Assembly: GCA_004292515.1 (NCBI GenBank)
Contig: RDXB01000079.1
Coordinates: 1 to 64,000 of the forward strand
Origin: Oscillatoriales cyanobacterium
GTDB lineage: Bacteria > Cyanobacteriota > Cyanobacteriia > CACIAM-69d
DNA length: 64,000 nt
Reading direction: 5' to 3'
Each line of letters starts with the position of its first letter. Within the stretch, counting starts at the first letter, position 1. Below are positions 39,520 through 48,711 of this stretch, in pieces. The position numbers were made by a program, and so were the translations under genes. The notes under the pieces were generated by a model. That model did not search any database, was not told the DNA's origin, and saw nothing but the letters and a program-made list of their open reading frames with translations.

Positions 39520-40980
39520 ATGGCGAACGATCGCTTTCGACACCAATTGGCCAAAGAAGCCCGCCAGTGGGTGACTGATGGCTTGATTCAGCCCGACCAG
39601 TTTGATCGCCTGGCCGATCGCTACCAATTTCGCGATCTCGATCGCTCGGCCCGCAATCGCTTCGTGGGCATTTTGTTTGCCCTCGGTGCGGTGCTGTTGG
39701 GGCTGGGGGCGATCGTGTTTGTGTCTGCCAACTGGCAAGTTTGGTCGCGGGAAGGCAAATTGGCAATCCTGCTGGGGTCGCTGCTGGGGATCAATACACT
39801 GGGGTTTTACTTGTGGCGATCGCCCCGGCAACGGTTGGCGGGCCAAGGGTTCTTCGGCCAGATGTGTTTGCTGCTGGGTGGGCTGTTGTTGGGCGCAAAT
39901 TTAGCCCTGACCGCGCAGATGTTTCACCAAGGCGGCCCCCTCTCTACGCTCTACCTGGTCTGGGGGGGCGGCGTGGTGGCCATGGCGATCGGACTGCGGC
40001 TGGTATCCTTGGGTGTTTTGGGCGTGGTGTTGATCGCCTCGGCCTACCTCACGGGCCTCTACGACTGGCAAATCCCGGATGATTCTTGGATGCGCGCCGT
40101 GATCGAGCATGTGCCAATCCTGAGTGCCCTGGCCTTTTGGCCCCTGGCCCACACCACCCGATCGCGCTTGCTGTTTGGCATGGCTTGGGTGTTGACCCTC
40201 GGATCGCTGCAAACCAACCTCTGGTGGAGCTATATGCACCCTTGGGTGGCCAGCGTGCTGACCTTGGCCGTGCCCTTTGGGTTGGGTTGGGGCTATCGCG
40301 ATCGCCTCTGGCCTGCCCTCCAGCATTGGTGGTTGCGGCTGCCCTTGCCCTCTGTGATTCACCATTGGCTGGTGCCCGGTGGGGCGATCGATCCGCGTCC
40401 CCTCGGGTTTCAGACCATTACCCAAACCCTGACCCTGCTGTGGTTGATGGGTACGTTTTATGTGATCAGTTTCTGGGGCTTTTGGCAGGACGCTGCTCGC
40501 CCCTACGACCCTGCTGACTTTGTATCTTGGACGGCGATCGATGTGGCCGTGGCGGCGGTGGCGGTGGTGCTGATGGTGGCGCGGGGGCGATCGGCCATGG
40601 CTGACCGAACTGGGCGATCGATCACCGAGCCGGTGCTGTGGGTCATGGTGTTGAGCTTGGGGCTGACCCTGGGCTGGCACTACAACATCAACCCCATCCC
40701 ACTTGTGGGCACGTTCTTGGGCAATGTGTTGCTGTTTTTGCTGGGATTGGGGCTGATTCGCGAAGGCCTCGGCCACAGTCAGCGGGTTGCTTTCTGGAGT
40801 GGTGTGCTGCTGTGGGTGCTGGATATTTTCACCCGCATGGTGGAGTACGACACGGCTTTGATCCTGAAGGCTCTGGTATTTGCGCTGGCGGGCGTGGGGA
40901 CGATCGGGGCTGGCTTCTGGTTTGAACGGTCGATCAAGTCCTTTGCCCCTGCCGATCGCCAATCCACAGCGCGATTTTAG
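39520..40980 (+). CDS. DUF2157 domain-containing membrane protein
   Basis: The 486-residue protein has a soluble N-terminus of about 45 residues (RFRHQLAKEARQWVTDGLIQPDQFDRLADRY), which is the DUF2157 entry motif of a short helical domain, followed by about 12 hydrophobic helices starting with FVGILFALGAVLLGLGAIVFVSANW. DUF2157 proteins typically stand next to DUF4401 and GDYXXLXY-domain genes in bacteria, and here the GDYXXLXY gene follows after 76 bp, supporting a shared membrane complex of unknown function. A DUF4401-like protein may be fused as the second half. A strong GAGGGGG ribosome-binding site precedes ATG 39520. Confidence 0.85.
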   Translation: MANDRFRHQLAKEARQWVTDGLIQPDQFDRLADRYQFRDLDRSARNRFVGILFALGAVLLGLGAIVFVSANWQVWSREGKLAILLGSLLGINTLGFYLWRSPRQRLAGQGFFGQMCLLLGGLLLGANLALTAQMFHQGGPLSTLYLVWGGGVVAMAIGLRLVSLGVLGVVLIASAYLTGLYDWQIPDDSWMRAVIEHVPILSALAFWPLAHTTRSRLLFGMAWVLTLGSLQTNLWWSYMHPWVASVLTLAVPFGLGWGYRDRLWPALQHWWLRLPLPSVIHHWLVPGGAIDPRPLGFQTITQTLTLLWLMGTFYVISFWGFWQDAARPYDPADFVSWTAIDVAVAAVAVVLMVARGRSAMADRTGRSITEPVLWVMVLSLGLTLGWHYNINPIPLVGTFLGNVLLFLLGLGLIREGLGHSQRVAFWSGVLLWVLDIFTRMVEYDTALILKALVFALAGVGTIGAGFWFERSIKSFAPADRQSTARF

Positions 40981-41056
40981 AAAACCAGTGATCTGCTCAG
41001 GTTGCGCCCCTCTCACTGGCTTTGCTGCCTGCTTCCCCTTTCAACGGAGCATCCTT

Positions 41057-41770
41057 ATGACCACGGCTCACCAGGCCATATCCCCGATCGAACCCACGCC
41101 CGATCGCCCCTCAGTTTCTGCCAAACCAGTTGCTGGATGGCGCTTTTGGATTCCGATGATTTTGCAATTGGGCTTTGCGATCGGCCTGCCGGCCCAACTG
41201 GCGGTCACCTACTACACGGGGCGATCGGTGGTGCTGCAAACCCGGCCCGTTGACCCCTTTGACTGGCTGCGGGGCTATTCCCAAACCCTCAGCTATGACA
41301 TCAGCCAAGAGTCTGTGCTCAAGACCCTGCCCGGTTGGCGATCGATCGCCACTGAGCAAGACGACAAAGGCCAGCCGCGTTTGCCCTATAGTCGCCAATC
41401 GTTTTATGTGGTCTTGCAGCAGCCCACACCGGCCCAGCCCGCACCGGCCCAGCCCACACCGGCCGCCCGGAGTGATCGCCCCGCCGCTTGGCAACCGGTG
41501 GCAATCAGCCGCGATCGCCCGCGCGATTTGGCAACGAACCAAATTGCCCTCAAGGGCGAAATCCTCTATGGCTCGCCGCGCTACAACCTGGAGACCTATT
41601 ACATGGATGAGGCCCAGCGCGACACCCTCAACCAATCGATCGCTGCTTTGCAGGCCGTCCGTCGCGATCGCAACAAGCCACAGCCCTTTGTGGTGGAAGT
41701 GCGGGTTGATGGCAGCGGGCAAGCCGTGGCCCACAGCCTCTGGATTGGCCAGGAGCGCTATCAGTTCTAG
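41057..41770 (+). CDS. GDYXXLXY domain-containing protein
   Basis: ATG 41057-41059 follows GGAG at 41045-41048 and gives 237 residues. After a Pro-rich cytoplasmic stretch comes one membrane helix (FWIPMILQLGFAIGLPAQLAVTYY) and an extracytoplasmic domain. The defining motif is present in a variant form, DPFDWLRGYSQTLSYDI, where the family has RGDYxxLxY. A Pro/Ala linker encoded by three 15-bp repeats (41420-41464, QPTPA/QPAPA) interrupts the domain. It is paired with the DUF2157 gene upstream, the usual partner of this family. Function is unknown. A longer upstream frame overlaps DUF2157 and is rejected. Confidence 0.85.
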   Translation: MTTAHQAISPIEPTPDRPSVSAKPVAGWRFWIPMILQLGFAIGLPAQLAVTYYTGRSVVLQTRPVDPFDWLRGYSQTLSYDISQESVLKTLPGWRSIATEQDDKGQPRLPYSRQSFYVVLQQPTPAQPAPAQPTPAARSDRPAAWQPVAISRDRPRDLATNQIALKGEILYGSPRYNLETYYMDEAQRDTLNQSIAALQAVRRDRNKPQPFVVEVRVDGSGQAVAHSLWIGQERYQF

Positions 41771-41993
41771 GGTGATCGCGTCTAGGGCGATCGCGTCTAG
41801 GGAGATCGCCGCTTAATCTGCAAGGAATTTGATCAGGGGCGATCGTCTCACTGGCTTGACCAGAGGGGGCGATCGCCCTTGATCGGTGACGGTTCATGCC
41901 GGGAATTCCAACCCGCGATTGAAGCATCAAGGCCCCGATCTGAGACAAAATAAAGCAATCTTCACACTTCCTCTGGATTGCCAAGGATCGGCG

Positions 41994-42743
41994 ATGACTC
42001 TTGCGTCTGACCAACTGACCAGCACCGCCGCCCGCCGCGCCGACAGCATCGACCTGGCCCGCTTGATTGACCATGCTCTGCTGCATCCGGCCGCTGGGCC
42101 CCAGCACGTGGAACAGTGGTGTGCCGAGGCCGATCGCTTTGGGTTTGTGGGGCTGTGTGTGATGCCGGTGCATGTGCGCCAAGCGGTGTCGTTGTTGCAT
42201 AACCGACCGACGGCGGTGATTTGCGAAATTGGCTTTCCCTCCGGTGCAACCACGGCCCTTGTGAAGCGCACCGAAGCTGCCGAAGCCCTCGACCATGGGG
42301 CCCGGGAGTTGGAGGTCGTGCTGAACCTAGGGCTACTGAAGGCGGGCCAAACCGATGCGGTACATCGGGAAATTGCAGAAATTGTGGAGATGGCTGGGTC
42401 GAGTGCCCCGGTGAAGGTGATTTTGGAATGGTCACTGCTGGAGCCGGCCGAGCGGCAATTGGCGGTGGAGCTGGCCATGGATGCGGGGGCTGCTTTCCTG
42501 AAAACCCACACGGGCTGGAATGGTGGCGTGTCGATCGAGGATGTGCGCCAGCTCAAGGAATGGACGCGCGGCCGGGTGGGCATCAAGGCGGCTGGCGGCA
42601 TCCACACCGTTGAGCAAGCCCTGGATTTGGTCGAGGCAGGAGCCACCCGCCTGGGCACATCGCGCGGGGTGGAGTTTTTGCGGCGCGATCGCTCCCCTTG
42701 GTCTGGGGCCAGCCAGGATGAACAGGAGTCGGCAGCCGAATGA
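41994..42743 (+). CDS. deoC: Deoxyribose-phosphate aldolase (DeoC)
   Basis: DeoC splits 2-deoxyribose 5-phosphate into acetaldehyde and glyceraldehyde 3-phosphate. The Schiff-base Lys170 lies in FLKTHTGW, the second Lys198 in VGIKAAGGI, and the N-terminal LIDHALLHP is the family signature. The residue equivalent to the catalytic Asp102 of E. coli is Glu107 (GARELEVVLNLG), a conservative but notable change. The start ATG 41994 follows AAGGATCGGCG. The stop overlaps the recO start as ATGA. The length (249 aa) is normal. It is co-transcribed with recO; the pairing appears to be of genomic convenience rather than functional. Confidence 0.93.
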   Translation: MTLASDQLTSTAARRADSIDLARLIDHALLHPAAGPQHVEQWCAEADRFGFVGLCVMPVHVRQAVSLLHNRPTAVICEIGFPSGATTALVKRTEAAEALDHGARELEVVLNLGLLKAGQTDAVHREIAEIVEMAGSSAPVKVILEWSLLEPAERQLAVELAMDAGAAFLKTHTGWNGGVSIEDVRQLKEWTRGRVGIKAAGGIHTVEQALDLVEAGATRLGTSRGVEFLRRDRSPWSGASQDEQESAAE

Positions 42744-43720
42744 ACCAGTCCCGCACCTACCAGGCGACGGGCATCAACCTTAAGGGGATGCCCCTGGGTG
42801 AGTCCGATTTGCTGCTGACAATTTTGACTTTGGAATTTGGCCTGATTCGGGCGGTGGCTCCCGGTGCGCGCAAGCCGAAGTCCAAAATTGGCGGGCGCAG
42901 CAATCTGTTTGTGGTGAATGAGTTGTTGCTGGGGCGGGGTCGCAGTCTCGATCGCATCAACCAAGCCCAGTCGATTACGGCCTATGCGGGCCTCAGTCGC
43001 GACTTGGGCAAGTTGGTAATTGCGCAATATTGGGCGGAGCTAGCCCTGGCCCAAGCCCTGGAACATCAGCCCCAACCCGATTTGTTTGCCACCTTAAATC
43101 AGGATTTGCATCAACTGGAAGCGCTGGTCTTGCCGTCGGAGCGGCCCGAGGCGATCGAACAGTTGCTGTGGGTGCTTTGTGGCGGTATCAGTCGGCTGTT
43201 GGCGATCGCCGGGGTGCTGCCCCAGACCGATCGCTGCACCCTGACCCAACGGCCGATCGTGCCCGATTTAACCGATCGCCACTGGCGAGTTGGGTTCAGC
43301 GCGGCCGCAGGCGGTACGATCGACCTAGGGGTGTTGGATGATCCCGAAGCCGTGGCCTGGCTAGCCGCCCGCCAACCGGCCCGATCGACCCTGCACCAGC
43401 CCGGAGCCAAAATCAGTTTTTCGCCCCTGCGCTTGACGGCGGCGGAATGTTGGCAGCTCCAAGGCTTGCTGCAAGGGCGCGATCGCACTCCCACGGCGGC
43501 AATTGGCGAGTCTGGCAAGGGCGATCGCATTGATGGGGTGCAGTTGTGGCGACGTTTGGAACGGGTGCTGCGCCACTATGCCCAATACCATTTGGATCAA
43601 GCCATTCGATCGGCGAAGTCCCTTGATGCTTATCTGGTGACTCAGGTGGAAGTGCCTCCAGAGCCAACGTCTCCACGTTCGCCCGCCCATGTCCAGCCTG
43701 CCCATGTCCAGCCCGCCTAA
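42740..43720 (+). CDS. recO: DNA repair protein RecO
   Basis: RecO loads RecA onto SSB-coated single-stranded DNA together with RecR. The N-terminal OB-fold region has TYQATGINLKGMPLGESDLLLTILTLEFGLIRAVAPGARKPKSKIGG, the typical RecO start. The C-terminal helical part contains LWVLCGGISRLLAIAGVLP and KISFSPLRLTAAECWQL. The zinc-binding Cys cluster of some RecO proteins is mostly lost here (one Cys remains in TDRCTL). At 326 residues it is somewhat longer than E. coli RecO; the last 20 residues repeat AHVQPA and are low-complexity. It overlaps deoC by four bases. Confidence 0.92.
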   Translation: MNQSRTYQATGINLKGMPLGESDLLLTILTLEFGLIRAVAPGARKPKSKIGGRSNLFVVNELLLGRGRSLDRINQAQSITAYAGLSRDLGKLVIAQYWAELALAQALEHQPQPDLFATLNQDLHQLEALVLPSERPEAIEQLLWVLCGGISRLLAIAGVLPQTDRCTLTQRPIVPDLTDRHWRVGFSAAAGGTIDLGVLDDPEAVAWLAARQPARSTLHQPGAKISFSPLRLTAAECWQLQGLLQGRDRTPTAAIGESGKGDRIDGVQLWRRLERVLRHYAQYHLDQAIRSAKSLDAYLVTQVEVPPEPTSPRSPAHVQPAHVQPA

Positions 43721-43750
43721 TCTACTGTTGCATCCCATCTACCGTGACTC

Positions 43751-43875
43751 GTTCTGCCTTGGGCTGTTTTGGTTCAACCTGCTTTGGCTTAACCTGTTCT
43801 GCCTTGGGCTGTTCTGGCTCAACCTGTTTTGGCTCAACCTGTTTTGGCCTAATCCGTTTTGGCTCAACCTGTCCT
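43751..43875. repeat. Nested 15-bp/45-bp tandem repeats downstream of recO
   Basis: GGCTCAACCTGTTTT-type 15-bp units occur at 43816, 43831, 43846 and 43861, and a larger block beginning GTTCTGCCTTGGGCTGTT is duplicated with a 45-bp shift (43751 and 43796). Frames remain open on both strands; the plus strand would give LFWLN and the minus strand VEPKQ pentapeptides. No complete gene is evident. Confidence 0.9.
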
Positions 43876-44012
43876 GTCGCGCAGGGTGGCCGCCGTTGAG
43901 CCTGGGTTTGGTCTCAATTTTGCGATCAACCCCTCGCTGAATCTACCGATTTCCATCCGCCTGCATCGTTTTGCTGTTTGATCCACTCGCTTGATCTATC
44001 CCTCGATCGCCC

Positions 44013-45569
44013 ATGTCCGCCACTTCGCCCCAGTCTGATCCGCCCCGCGCCGAAGTCCACAAGACCCAACCGGCCGCACAGCCCTTGCCCCTCAAAAAGC
44101 GGTTGGCGGAAGAGGTGGACGACCTGGCCGAGTTGATGTTGCACGGTGCAGGACATGAGCAAGCGGCGATCGAAGCGGCCCGCATCGCCAAGGAACAGGA
44201 GCAGCAGAATCAGGCTGCTCAAGATCAAGATCCATCCCAGAACCCGATCGAGCCGGTCAAGGTAGCGGATGAGACGGGATTTTGGCCCGTGCTGCAAAAC
44301 CGCAATTTCTTGGCCCTGTGGAGTGGTCAGGTCTTTTCGCAACTGGCCGATAAGGTCTATTTGATTGCGGCAATTTCGATCGTGGCGGCTCGATTCCAAG
44401 AGCCAGGCCAAGCGATTAGCGGTTGGGTGTCGGCCATCACGATCGCCTTCACGATTCCGGCCGTGTTGTTTGGCTCGCTGGCGGGGATCTATGTCGATCG
44501 CTGGCAAAAACAAACGGTCTTGGTGGTGACCAATGTGGTGCGCGGCCTGTTGGTGTTGGCCCTGCCGCTGGTGTTGGCCCTGACGGCAGGCGGCCCCGAC
44601 GTGATGGGCATCCCGATCGGCTTTGGGGCCTTGCTGGCCATGACCTTCTGCGTTTCCACCCTCACCCAATATTTCGCGCCGGCCGAGCAGGCGGCGATTC
44701 CGCTGATTGTGCAGCCGCAACATCTGCTCTCGGCGAACTCGCTCTACACCACCACGATGATGGCCTCGACGATCGTCGGGTTTGCCGTGGGGGAACCGCT
44801 GCTGGCGATCGCCAACCAACTGGTGGCCGGCTGGGGTTGGGGCGCTGACCTGGGCCAGGAATTGGTCATCGGGGGCAGCTACGCGATCGCGGGCGGCCTG
44901 TTGCTGTGGATGAAAACCGGCGAAAGCCCCACCGACCACACGATCGAACGGCCCCATGTGTTGCAAGATCTGCGCGACGGGCTACGCTATCTGTTCGATC
45001 GCCCCTTGATTCGCAACGCCCTAATTCAACTCACGATTCTGTTCTCGATCTTTGCGGCCTTGGCGGTGTTGGCAGTGCGGATTGCTGAGGTAATTCCGGG
45101 CATGAAGGCCTCACAGTTTGGGCTGTTGTTGGCGGCAGGGAGTGCGGGTTTGGGGTTGGGAGCATTGCTGCTGGGGCAATTTGGCAACCAGTGGCCCTAC
45201 CAGCGATCGTCCCTGTTGGGGTCAGTGGGCATGGGGTTAGCCCTAGTCGGCATGGCGATCGCCACGGCCGGATTGAGCCTGTGGGGAGTTGTCAGCGCGA
45301 TCGTTTCCCTAGGAGCCGCCGCAGCCTTTGTGGGCATCCCGATGCAAACCACGATCCAGCGCGAAACCCCCGAAGAAATGCGGGGTAAAGTCTTTGGTCT
45401 GCAAAACAACGCGGTGAATGTGGCCCTCAGTCTGCCCTTGGCCCTGTCGAGCGTGGCCGAGTCCTATTGGGGCCTGCCCACGGTGCTGTTGTTGTTGGCG
45501 GTGCTGGCGATCGCGGGCGGCGGTGCAACCTGGTATATTTCCGTTACAAGTTCGGCGCGATCGACTTAA
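44013..45569 (+). CDS. MFS transporter (EntS/MFS_3-like) with cytoplasmic N-terminal extension
   Basis: The 518-residue protein has about 90 hydrophilic N-terminal residues (KKRLAEEVDDLAELMLHGAGHEQAAIEAARIAKEQEQQNQ), then 12 hydrophobic helices. FWPVLQNRNFLALWSGQVFSQLADKVYLIA is the typical start of MFS_3 exporters, and GIYVDRWQKQTVLVVTNVVRG is the helix 2-3 loop with the Asp-Arg motif. PMQTTIQRETPEEMRGKVFGLQNNAVNVA is the equivalent second-half motif. The substrate is unknown; relatives export siderophores or drugs. The long extension is Gln/Asp-rich and may regulate. It lies downstream of a repeat block and upstream of a GT4 gene. Confidence 0.9.
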   Translation: MSATSPQSDPPRAEVHKTQPAAQPLPLKKRLAEEVDDLAELMLHGAGHEQAAIEAARIAKEQEQQNQAAQDQDPSQNPIEPVKVADETGFWPVLQNRNFLALWSGQVFSQLADKVYLIAAISIVAARFQEPGQAISGWVSAITIAFTIPAVLFGSLAGIYVDRWQKQTVLVVTNVVRGLLVLALPLVLALTAGGPDVMGIPIGFGALLAMTFCVSTLTQYFAPAEQAAIPLIVQPQHLLSANSLYTTTMMASTIVGFAVGEPLLAIANQLVAGWGWGADLGQELVIGGSYAIAGGLLLWMKTGESPTDHTIERPHVLQDLRDGLRYLFDRPLIRNALIQLTILFSIFAALAVLAVRIAEVIPGMKASQFGLLLAAGSAGLGLGALLLGQFGNQWPYQRSSLLGSVGMGLALVGMAIATAGLSLWGVVSAIVSLGAAAAFVGIPMQTTIQRETPEEMRGKVFGLQNNAVNVALSLPLALSSVAESYWGLPTVLLLLAVLAIAGGGATWYISVTSSARST

Positions 45570-45636
45570 TATCAACGAATACAGTCTTCTGCGTGGGATG
45601 GGGCAGGGCCAGCAGCCATCAGCTCCCCCAATCCCG

Positions 45637-45664
45637 GTAGGGGCAGGTTTTAAACTGCCCCTAC
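45637..45664. repeat. Palindromic repeat GTAGGGGCAGGTTT, copy 1
   Basis: GTAGGGGCAG (45637-45646) and CTGCCCCTAC (45655-45664) are perfect arms around GTTTTAAA. The same element occurs at 59279-59307. It stands between the MFS and GT4 genes and might end the MFS transcript. Confidence 0.9.
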
Positions 45665-45716
45665 AATGCACAGGGCTAAAATTATTTTCTTTTGCTATTG
45701 CAGGTTTGCGGATTCA

Positions 45717-46865
45717 ATGCACGTCGCCTGGTTGGGTAAACGATCTCCATTTTGCGGCAACGTCACCTACAGCCGAGAAATCACCAATGCGCTGCGCGAT
45801 CGGGGGCACGAAGTCAGCTTTTTGCACTTTGCCCAAGAGGAAGAAACCGAAGACGAAGCCCAGCGGGATGTAAAAGAAGTGCCGCTGCCATATCTTTACA
45901 AATCCCAGATTTATACATTACCCACTTTTGGGGCAACCAAGGTTTTAACGCAATCCTTAGCACGTTTAAAGCCCCATTTACTCCATGCATCCTTGACTCT
46001 CTCGCCGCTAGATTTCGTTTTGCCGGAAATTTGCGATGAGTTGCAGTTGCCATTAATCTCCACCTTCCATCCCGCCTTTGACCAAAAACTGCGTAACTTT
46101 ACCTCCGGCACTCAGCAGCTAACCTATCAGCTTTATGCACCGTTTTTGGCGAACTATGATTGCACGATCGTCTTTTCCCAAATTCAGCGGGAAATGCTGA
46201 TGAAGCTGGGAGTTGAACCCGATCGCGTGGCGGTGATTCCCAATGGGGTGGATGTGGTGAAATATTCGCCGGGGCCATCCCCCGTCAAACAGGAATTGGG
46301 TTGCGATCGCCTGTTTGTCTATGTGGGTCGTTTAGCCCAAGAAAAAAATGTGGAGCCGATGTTAAAGGCTTGGAAAAAAGCCAAAATGCCGGCTAACTGC
46401 AAGCTGGCGATCGTGGGTAGCGGCCCGCTCAAGGCCAGTCTGCAAACCTTCTATGGCCCCGAACATGGGGTCGAGTGGCTGGGCTACGTGGCCAACGAGG
46501 CGCGGCGAATCGACATTTTGCGGGCGGCGGATGTGTTTGTGTTGCCGTCGTTGGTGGAGGGGCTGTCGTTGTCGCTGTTGGAGGCGATGGCCTGTGGGGT
46601 GGCTTGTTTGGCCACCGATGTGGGGGCTGATGGCGAGGCGATCGAGCAGGGAGCGGGCATTCGGCTAAATCCCCAAAAGGTTTACGGGCAACTACGCACC
46701 TTGCTGCCGATGTTGGCGGAGCATGAAGAAATGGTGGCGATGTTGGGAAGACGGGCGCGCGATCGAGTGTTGGAACGCTACACGCTCGATCGCAACCTGA
46801 ACCAACTGGAGGCGCTCTACGCAGAAATCCTCAAACGCCAACGATCGCCCCTCGGTAAACGCTAG
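45717..46865 (+). CDS. GT4 glycosyltransferase, possibly digalactosyldiacylglycerol synthase (DgdA-like)
   Basis: The ATG at 45717 gives 382 residues (MHVAWLGKRSPFCGNVTYSREIT), a GT-B fold family 4 enzyme. The C-terminal donor-binding domain has LFVYVGRLAQEKNVEPML and the EGLSLSLLEAMACG motif with the conserved Glu pair; the N-terminal domain has HASLTLSPLDFVLPEIC and STFHPAFDQKLRN. The start and several blocks resemble, from memory, the cyanobacterial DGDG synthase DgdA, which adds a second galactose to MGDG in thylakoid lipids. I rate that assignment as probable but unproven. In-frame codons upstream to 45666 overlap the repeat hairpin and are not used. Confidence 0.85.
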   Translation: MHVAWLGKRSPFCGNVTYSREITNALRDRGHEVSFLHFAQEEETEDEAQRDVKEVPLPYLYKSQIYTLPTFGATKVLTQSLARLKPHLLHASLTLSPLDFVLPEICDELQLPLISTFHPAFDQKLRNFTSGTQQLTYQLYAPFLANYDCTIVFSQIQREMLMKLGVEPDRVAVIPNGVDVVKYSPGPSPVKQELGCDRLFVYVGRLAQEKNVEPMLKAWKKAKMPANCKLAIVGSGPLKASLQTFYGPEHGVEWLGYVANEARRIDILRAADVFVLPSLVEGLSLSLLEAMACGVACLATDVGADGEAIEQGAGIRLNPQKVYGQLRTLLPMLAEHEEMVAMLGRRARDRVLERYTLDRNLNQLEALYAEILKRQRSPLGKR

Positions 46866-47023
46866 CCCATCGCCCCCAAAATCTCGCAGGGGCGCATGGG
46901 CTACCACGGGCTTCAACCTAACGAATTGGGGAATAGGGTTCAAGACTTGAGATATGGGTTTTGGTGTGGGTTGGGCGATCGCCCCTGGGTTTGTGCCCTG
47001 CCTCCCGTTGCAATGGGGCGGCC

Positions 47024-48322
47024 CTATTTCAAACTATTGCCTACTTCCTGATGCTCAACGGTGTCGGGCATTTGCTGAATGATTGCCATGGTGCAAATGC
47101 TGACGGTGCAGACTCGTTGTAGCAAGTCGATGACCTGTTCTTTGTAGTCGGCAAATTTGTAGGTATTGAACAGTTGGGCGATCGTTGGATCTTTGGGTTT
47201 CTTTTCTTTGTATTGATCAAGAATCCATTCCAGAGCGGAGCGGTTGCCGAGTTTGTAGTCCCAGGCGATCGCCGGAATACCTGTTAATTGCGTGTTGTCG
47301 TCTAGGATGATCGCGCCTTTGGTTTTGTCGGCTTTGAGTTTGGCTTTGGGGGTTTCTTTGCTGGCGATTTCGTGGCGAGGTAAGCCGTAGGGTTCGATCG
47401 TTTCGTAGTTGAGGTGCAAGTCCATCAAGGTTTTGCCCCAGGTTGCCCATTGGTGAAAGTCGGCATAGAAGGGCAGGCGAGGAAATTCGCGTTTGAGGTT
47501 GATTTCGTATTTGGTGCGGTAGGCGGGATGGTGGAGGACGGCGTAGGTGTAATGAAAGATATTTTCTTTGGTAATTTTTAGATCGCCATAGTGATTTTGG
47601 AATTGAGTTAAACCCCAGTCGGTAATGTTATCGGTTCGGTTCCCATCTGTGTCGTAGCAGTAAAGGGGAAGACATTGAGCAGAACAAGCTGCACCGACAA
47701 CATGCAAATCTGCGACTGTAGCACTAGCGATTACCATGAACGGTTTTTGTGAACCTACATCAGTAACACATATAGTTGTATTCTCTTGATTCAACTCATA
47801 TCCAAACATCTCAAAATGGTTTTGAGTTAATCTATGGCTCAAAATCTTTTCACTATAAAATTCAAACTTAAAATATGGTCTGTATAGAGACTGGACTGAA
47901 AGAGAATCTTTGTAAGTTATTTTTGATTTATTTTTTGCATATTCAGTTAATGAAGAATTCCATTTGATCTCAGGATTATGAATATTTTTGGCAACACTTT
48001 CATTATATTGATGAATGAAAAACTGTATTTTCTTTCTTAAATCTCTCTGAGAAAATCCATAAACCCATTCATCTCTGCTTGTCTCAATCCCACGCGAAAA
48101 GAGCCGAAAGATTACCTCTTGCGATTTCCCTGCTTTCACCTCCTTATCAATCAGCGGCAAAAAATCATCAAAATCGTTGTCTGTTTGATTAATCCAATTG
48201 TGCTTTTTGTCTGGTGTGATGTGATCAAAAGGAATATCTTCAAACCGAGTCCGCTCAAACCAATCCAGCTTTTCTTCCTTGGTCTGTTCATCTTGCAACG
48301 TAAAGTAAAAGATTTTTGCCAT
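47024..48322 (-). CDS. C-terminal half of a split type IIG/type ISP-like restriction-modification enzyme
   Basis: ATG 48320-48322 gives MAKIFYFTLQDEQTKEEKLDWF and 432 residues. Blocks PDKKHNWINQTDNDFDDFLPLIDKE, SRDEWVYGFSQRDLRKKIQFFI, YRPYFKFEFYSEKILSHR and CLPLYCYDTDGNRTDNITDWG are typical of the type ISP C-terminal specificity region, and DYKEQVIDLLQRVCTVSICTM closes it. In intact relatives this starts directly after the FGIQTGIAVMFLVK segment, which here ends the upstream gene at 48941. Two bases separate its ATG from the toxin stop; an alternative GTG lies at 48332-48334, overlapping the toxin gene. The region is AT-richer than the chromosome around it. Activity needs reassembly with the N-half. 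Confidence 0.88.
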   Translation of the reverse strand: MAKIFYFTLQDEQTKEEKLDWFERTRFEDIPFDHITPDKKHNWINQTDNDFDDFLPLIDKEVKAGKSQEVIFRLFSRGIETSRDEWVYGFSQRDLRKKIQFFIHQYNESVAKNIHNPEIKWNSSLTEYAKNKSKITYKDSLSVQSLYRPYFKFEFYSEKILSHRLTQNHFEMFGYELNQENTTICVTDVGSQKPFMVIASATVADLHVVGAACSAQCLPLYCYDTDGNRTDNITDWGLTQFQNHYGDLKITKENIFHYTYAVLHHPAYRTKYEINLKREFPRLPFYADFHQWATWGKTLMDLHLNYETIEPYGLPRHEIASKETPKAKLKADKTKGAIILDDNTQLTGIPAIAWDYKLGNRSALEWILDQYKEKKPKDPTIAQLFNTYKFADYKEQVIDLLQRVCTVSICTMAIIQQMPDTVEHQEVGNSLK

Positions 48323-48324
48323 AC

Positions 48325-48711
48325 TCACGCCCACACTCGCTGAATTGGATAAACATCAAAAGCCACATCAACACTCACGATCAGCAGAGAGCGGCTAACT
48401 GCCTGAGCAATCAGGATTCGATCAAACGGATCTCTATGATGAAGCGGCAGTTGACGGAGTTGAACCGTATCTTTAATAGAAATTGGCAGTAATTGAAAGC
48501 GTGTTGCCGCAAACCTTGATTCGATCTCATCAAAATCAGTCTGTAAAGAGAGCTTGCCGGTGCTCAACTTGATCGATATCTCCCAAAAACTGGCAATACT
48601 AACAAACACCTCATCCATATCCTCGATCATATTTCGTGTAGAAATAGGCAGATTAGGAGCATCTTCTGATAGCCAAATGAATGCATGAGTATCCAACAAA
48701 ATAGAACCCAT
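48325..48711 (-). CDS. PIN-domain toxin (VapC family), inserted between R-M halves
   Basis: VapC toxins are Mg2+-dependent RNases that cut tRNA or rRNA. The 128-residue protein has the four acidic residues of the PIN active site: Asp7 (ILLDTHAFIW), Glu44 (SFWEISIK), Asp94 or Asp97 (HRDPFDRILIAQA) and Asp115 (IVSVDVAF). Its ATG overlaps the antitoxin stop by one base (TAATG), the usual toxin-antitoxin coupling. It ends two bases before the downstream R-M half. The neighbouring antitoxin and complete active site suggest a working toxin. The position inside a restriction enzyme gene is unusual. Confidence 0.92.
   Translation of the reverse strand: MGSILLDTHAFIWLSEDAPNLPISTRNMIEDMDEVFVSIASFWEISIKLSTGKLSLQTDFDEIESRFAATRFQLLPISIKDTVQLRQLPLHHRDPFDRILIAQAVSRSLLIVSVDVAFDVYPIQRVWA

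Noticed and set aside
43689-43940. 83-codon frame of LFWLN repeats
   Set aside because: It is the translation of a tandem repeat overlapping the recO end; no start signal or homologue is recognised.
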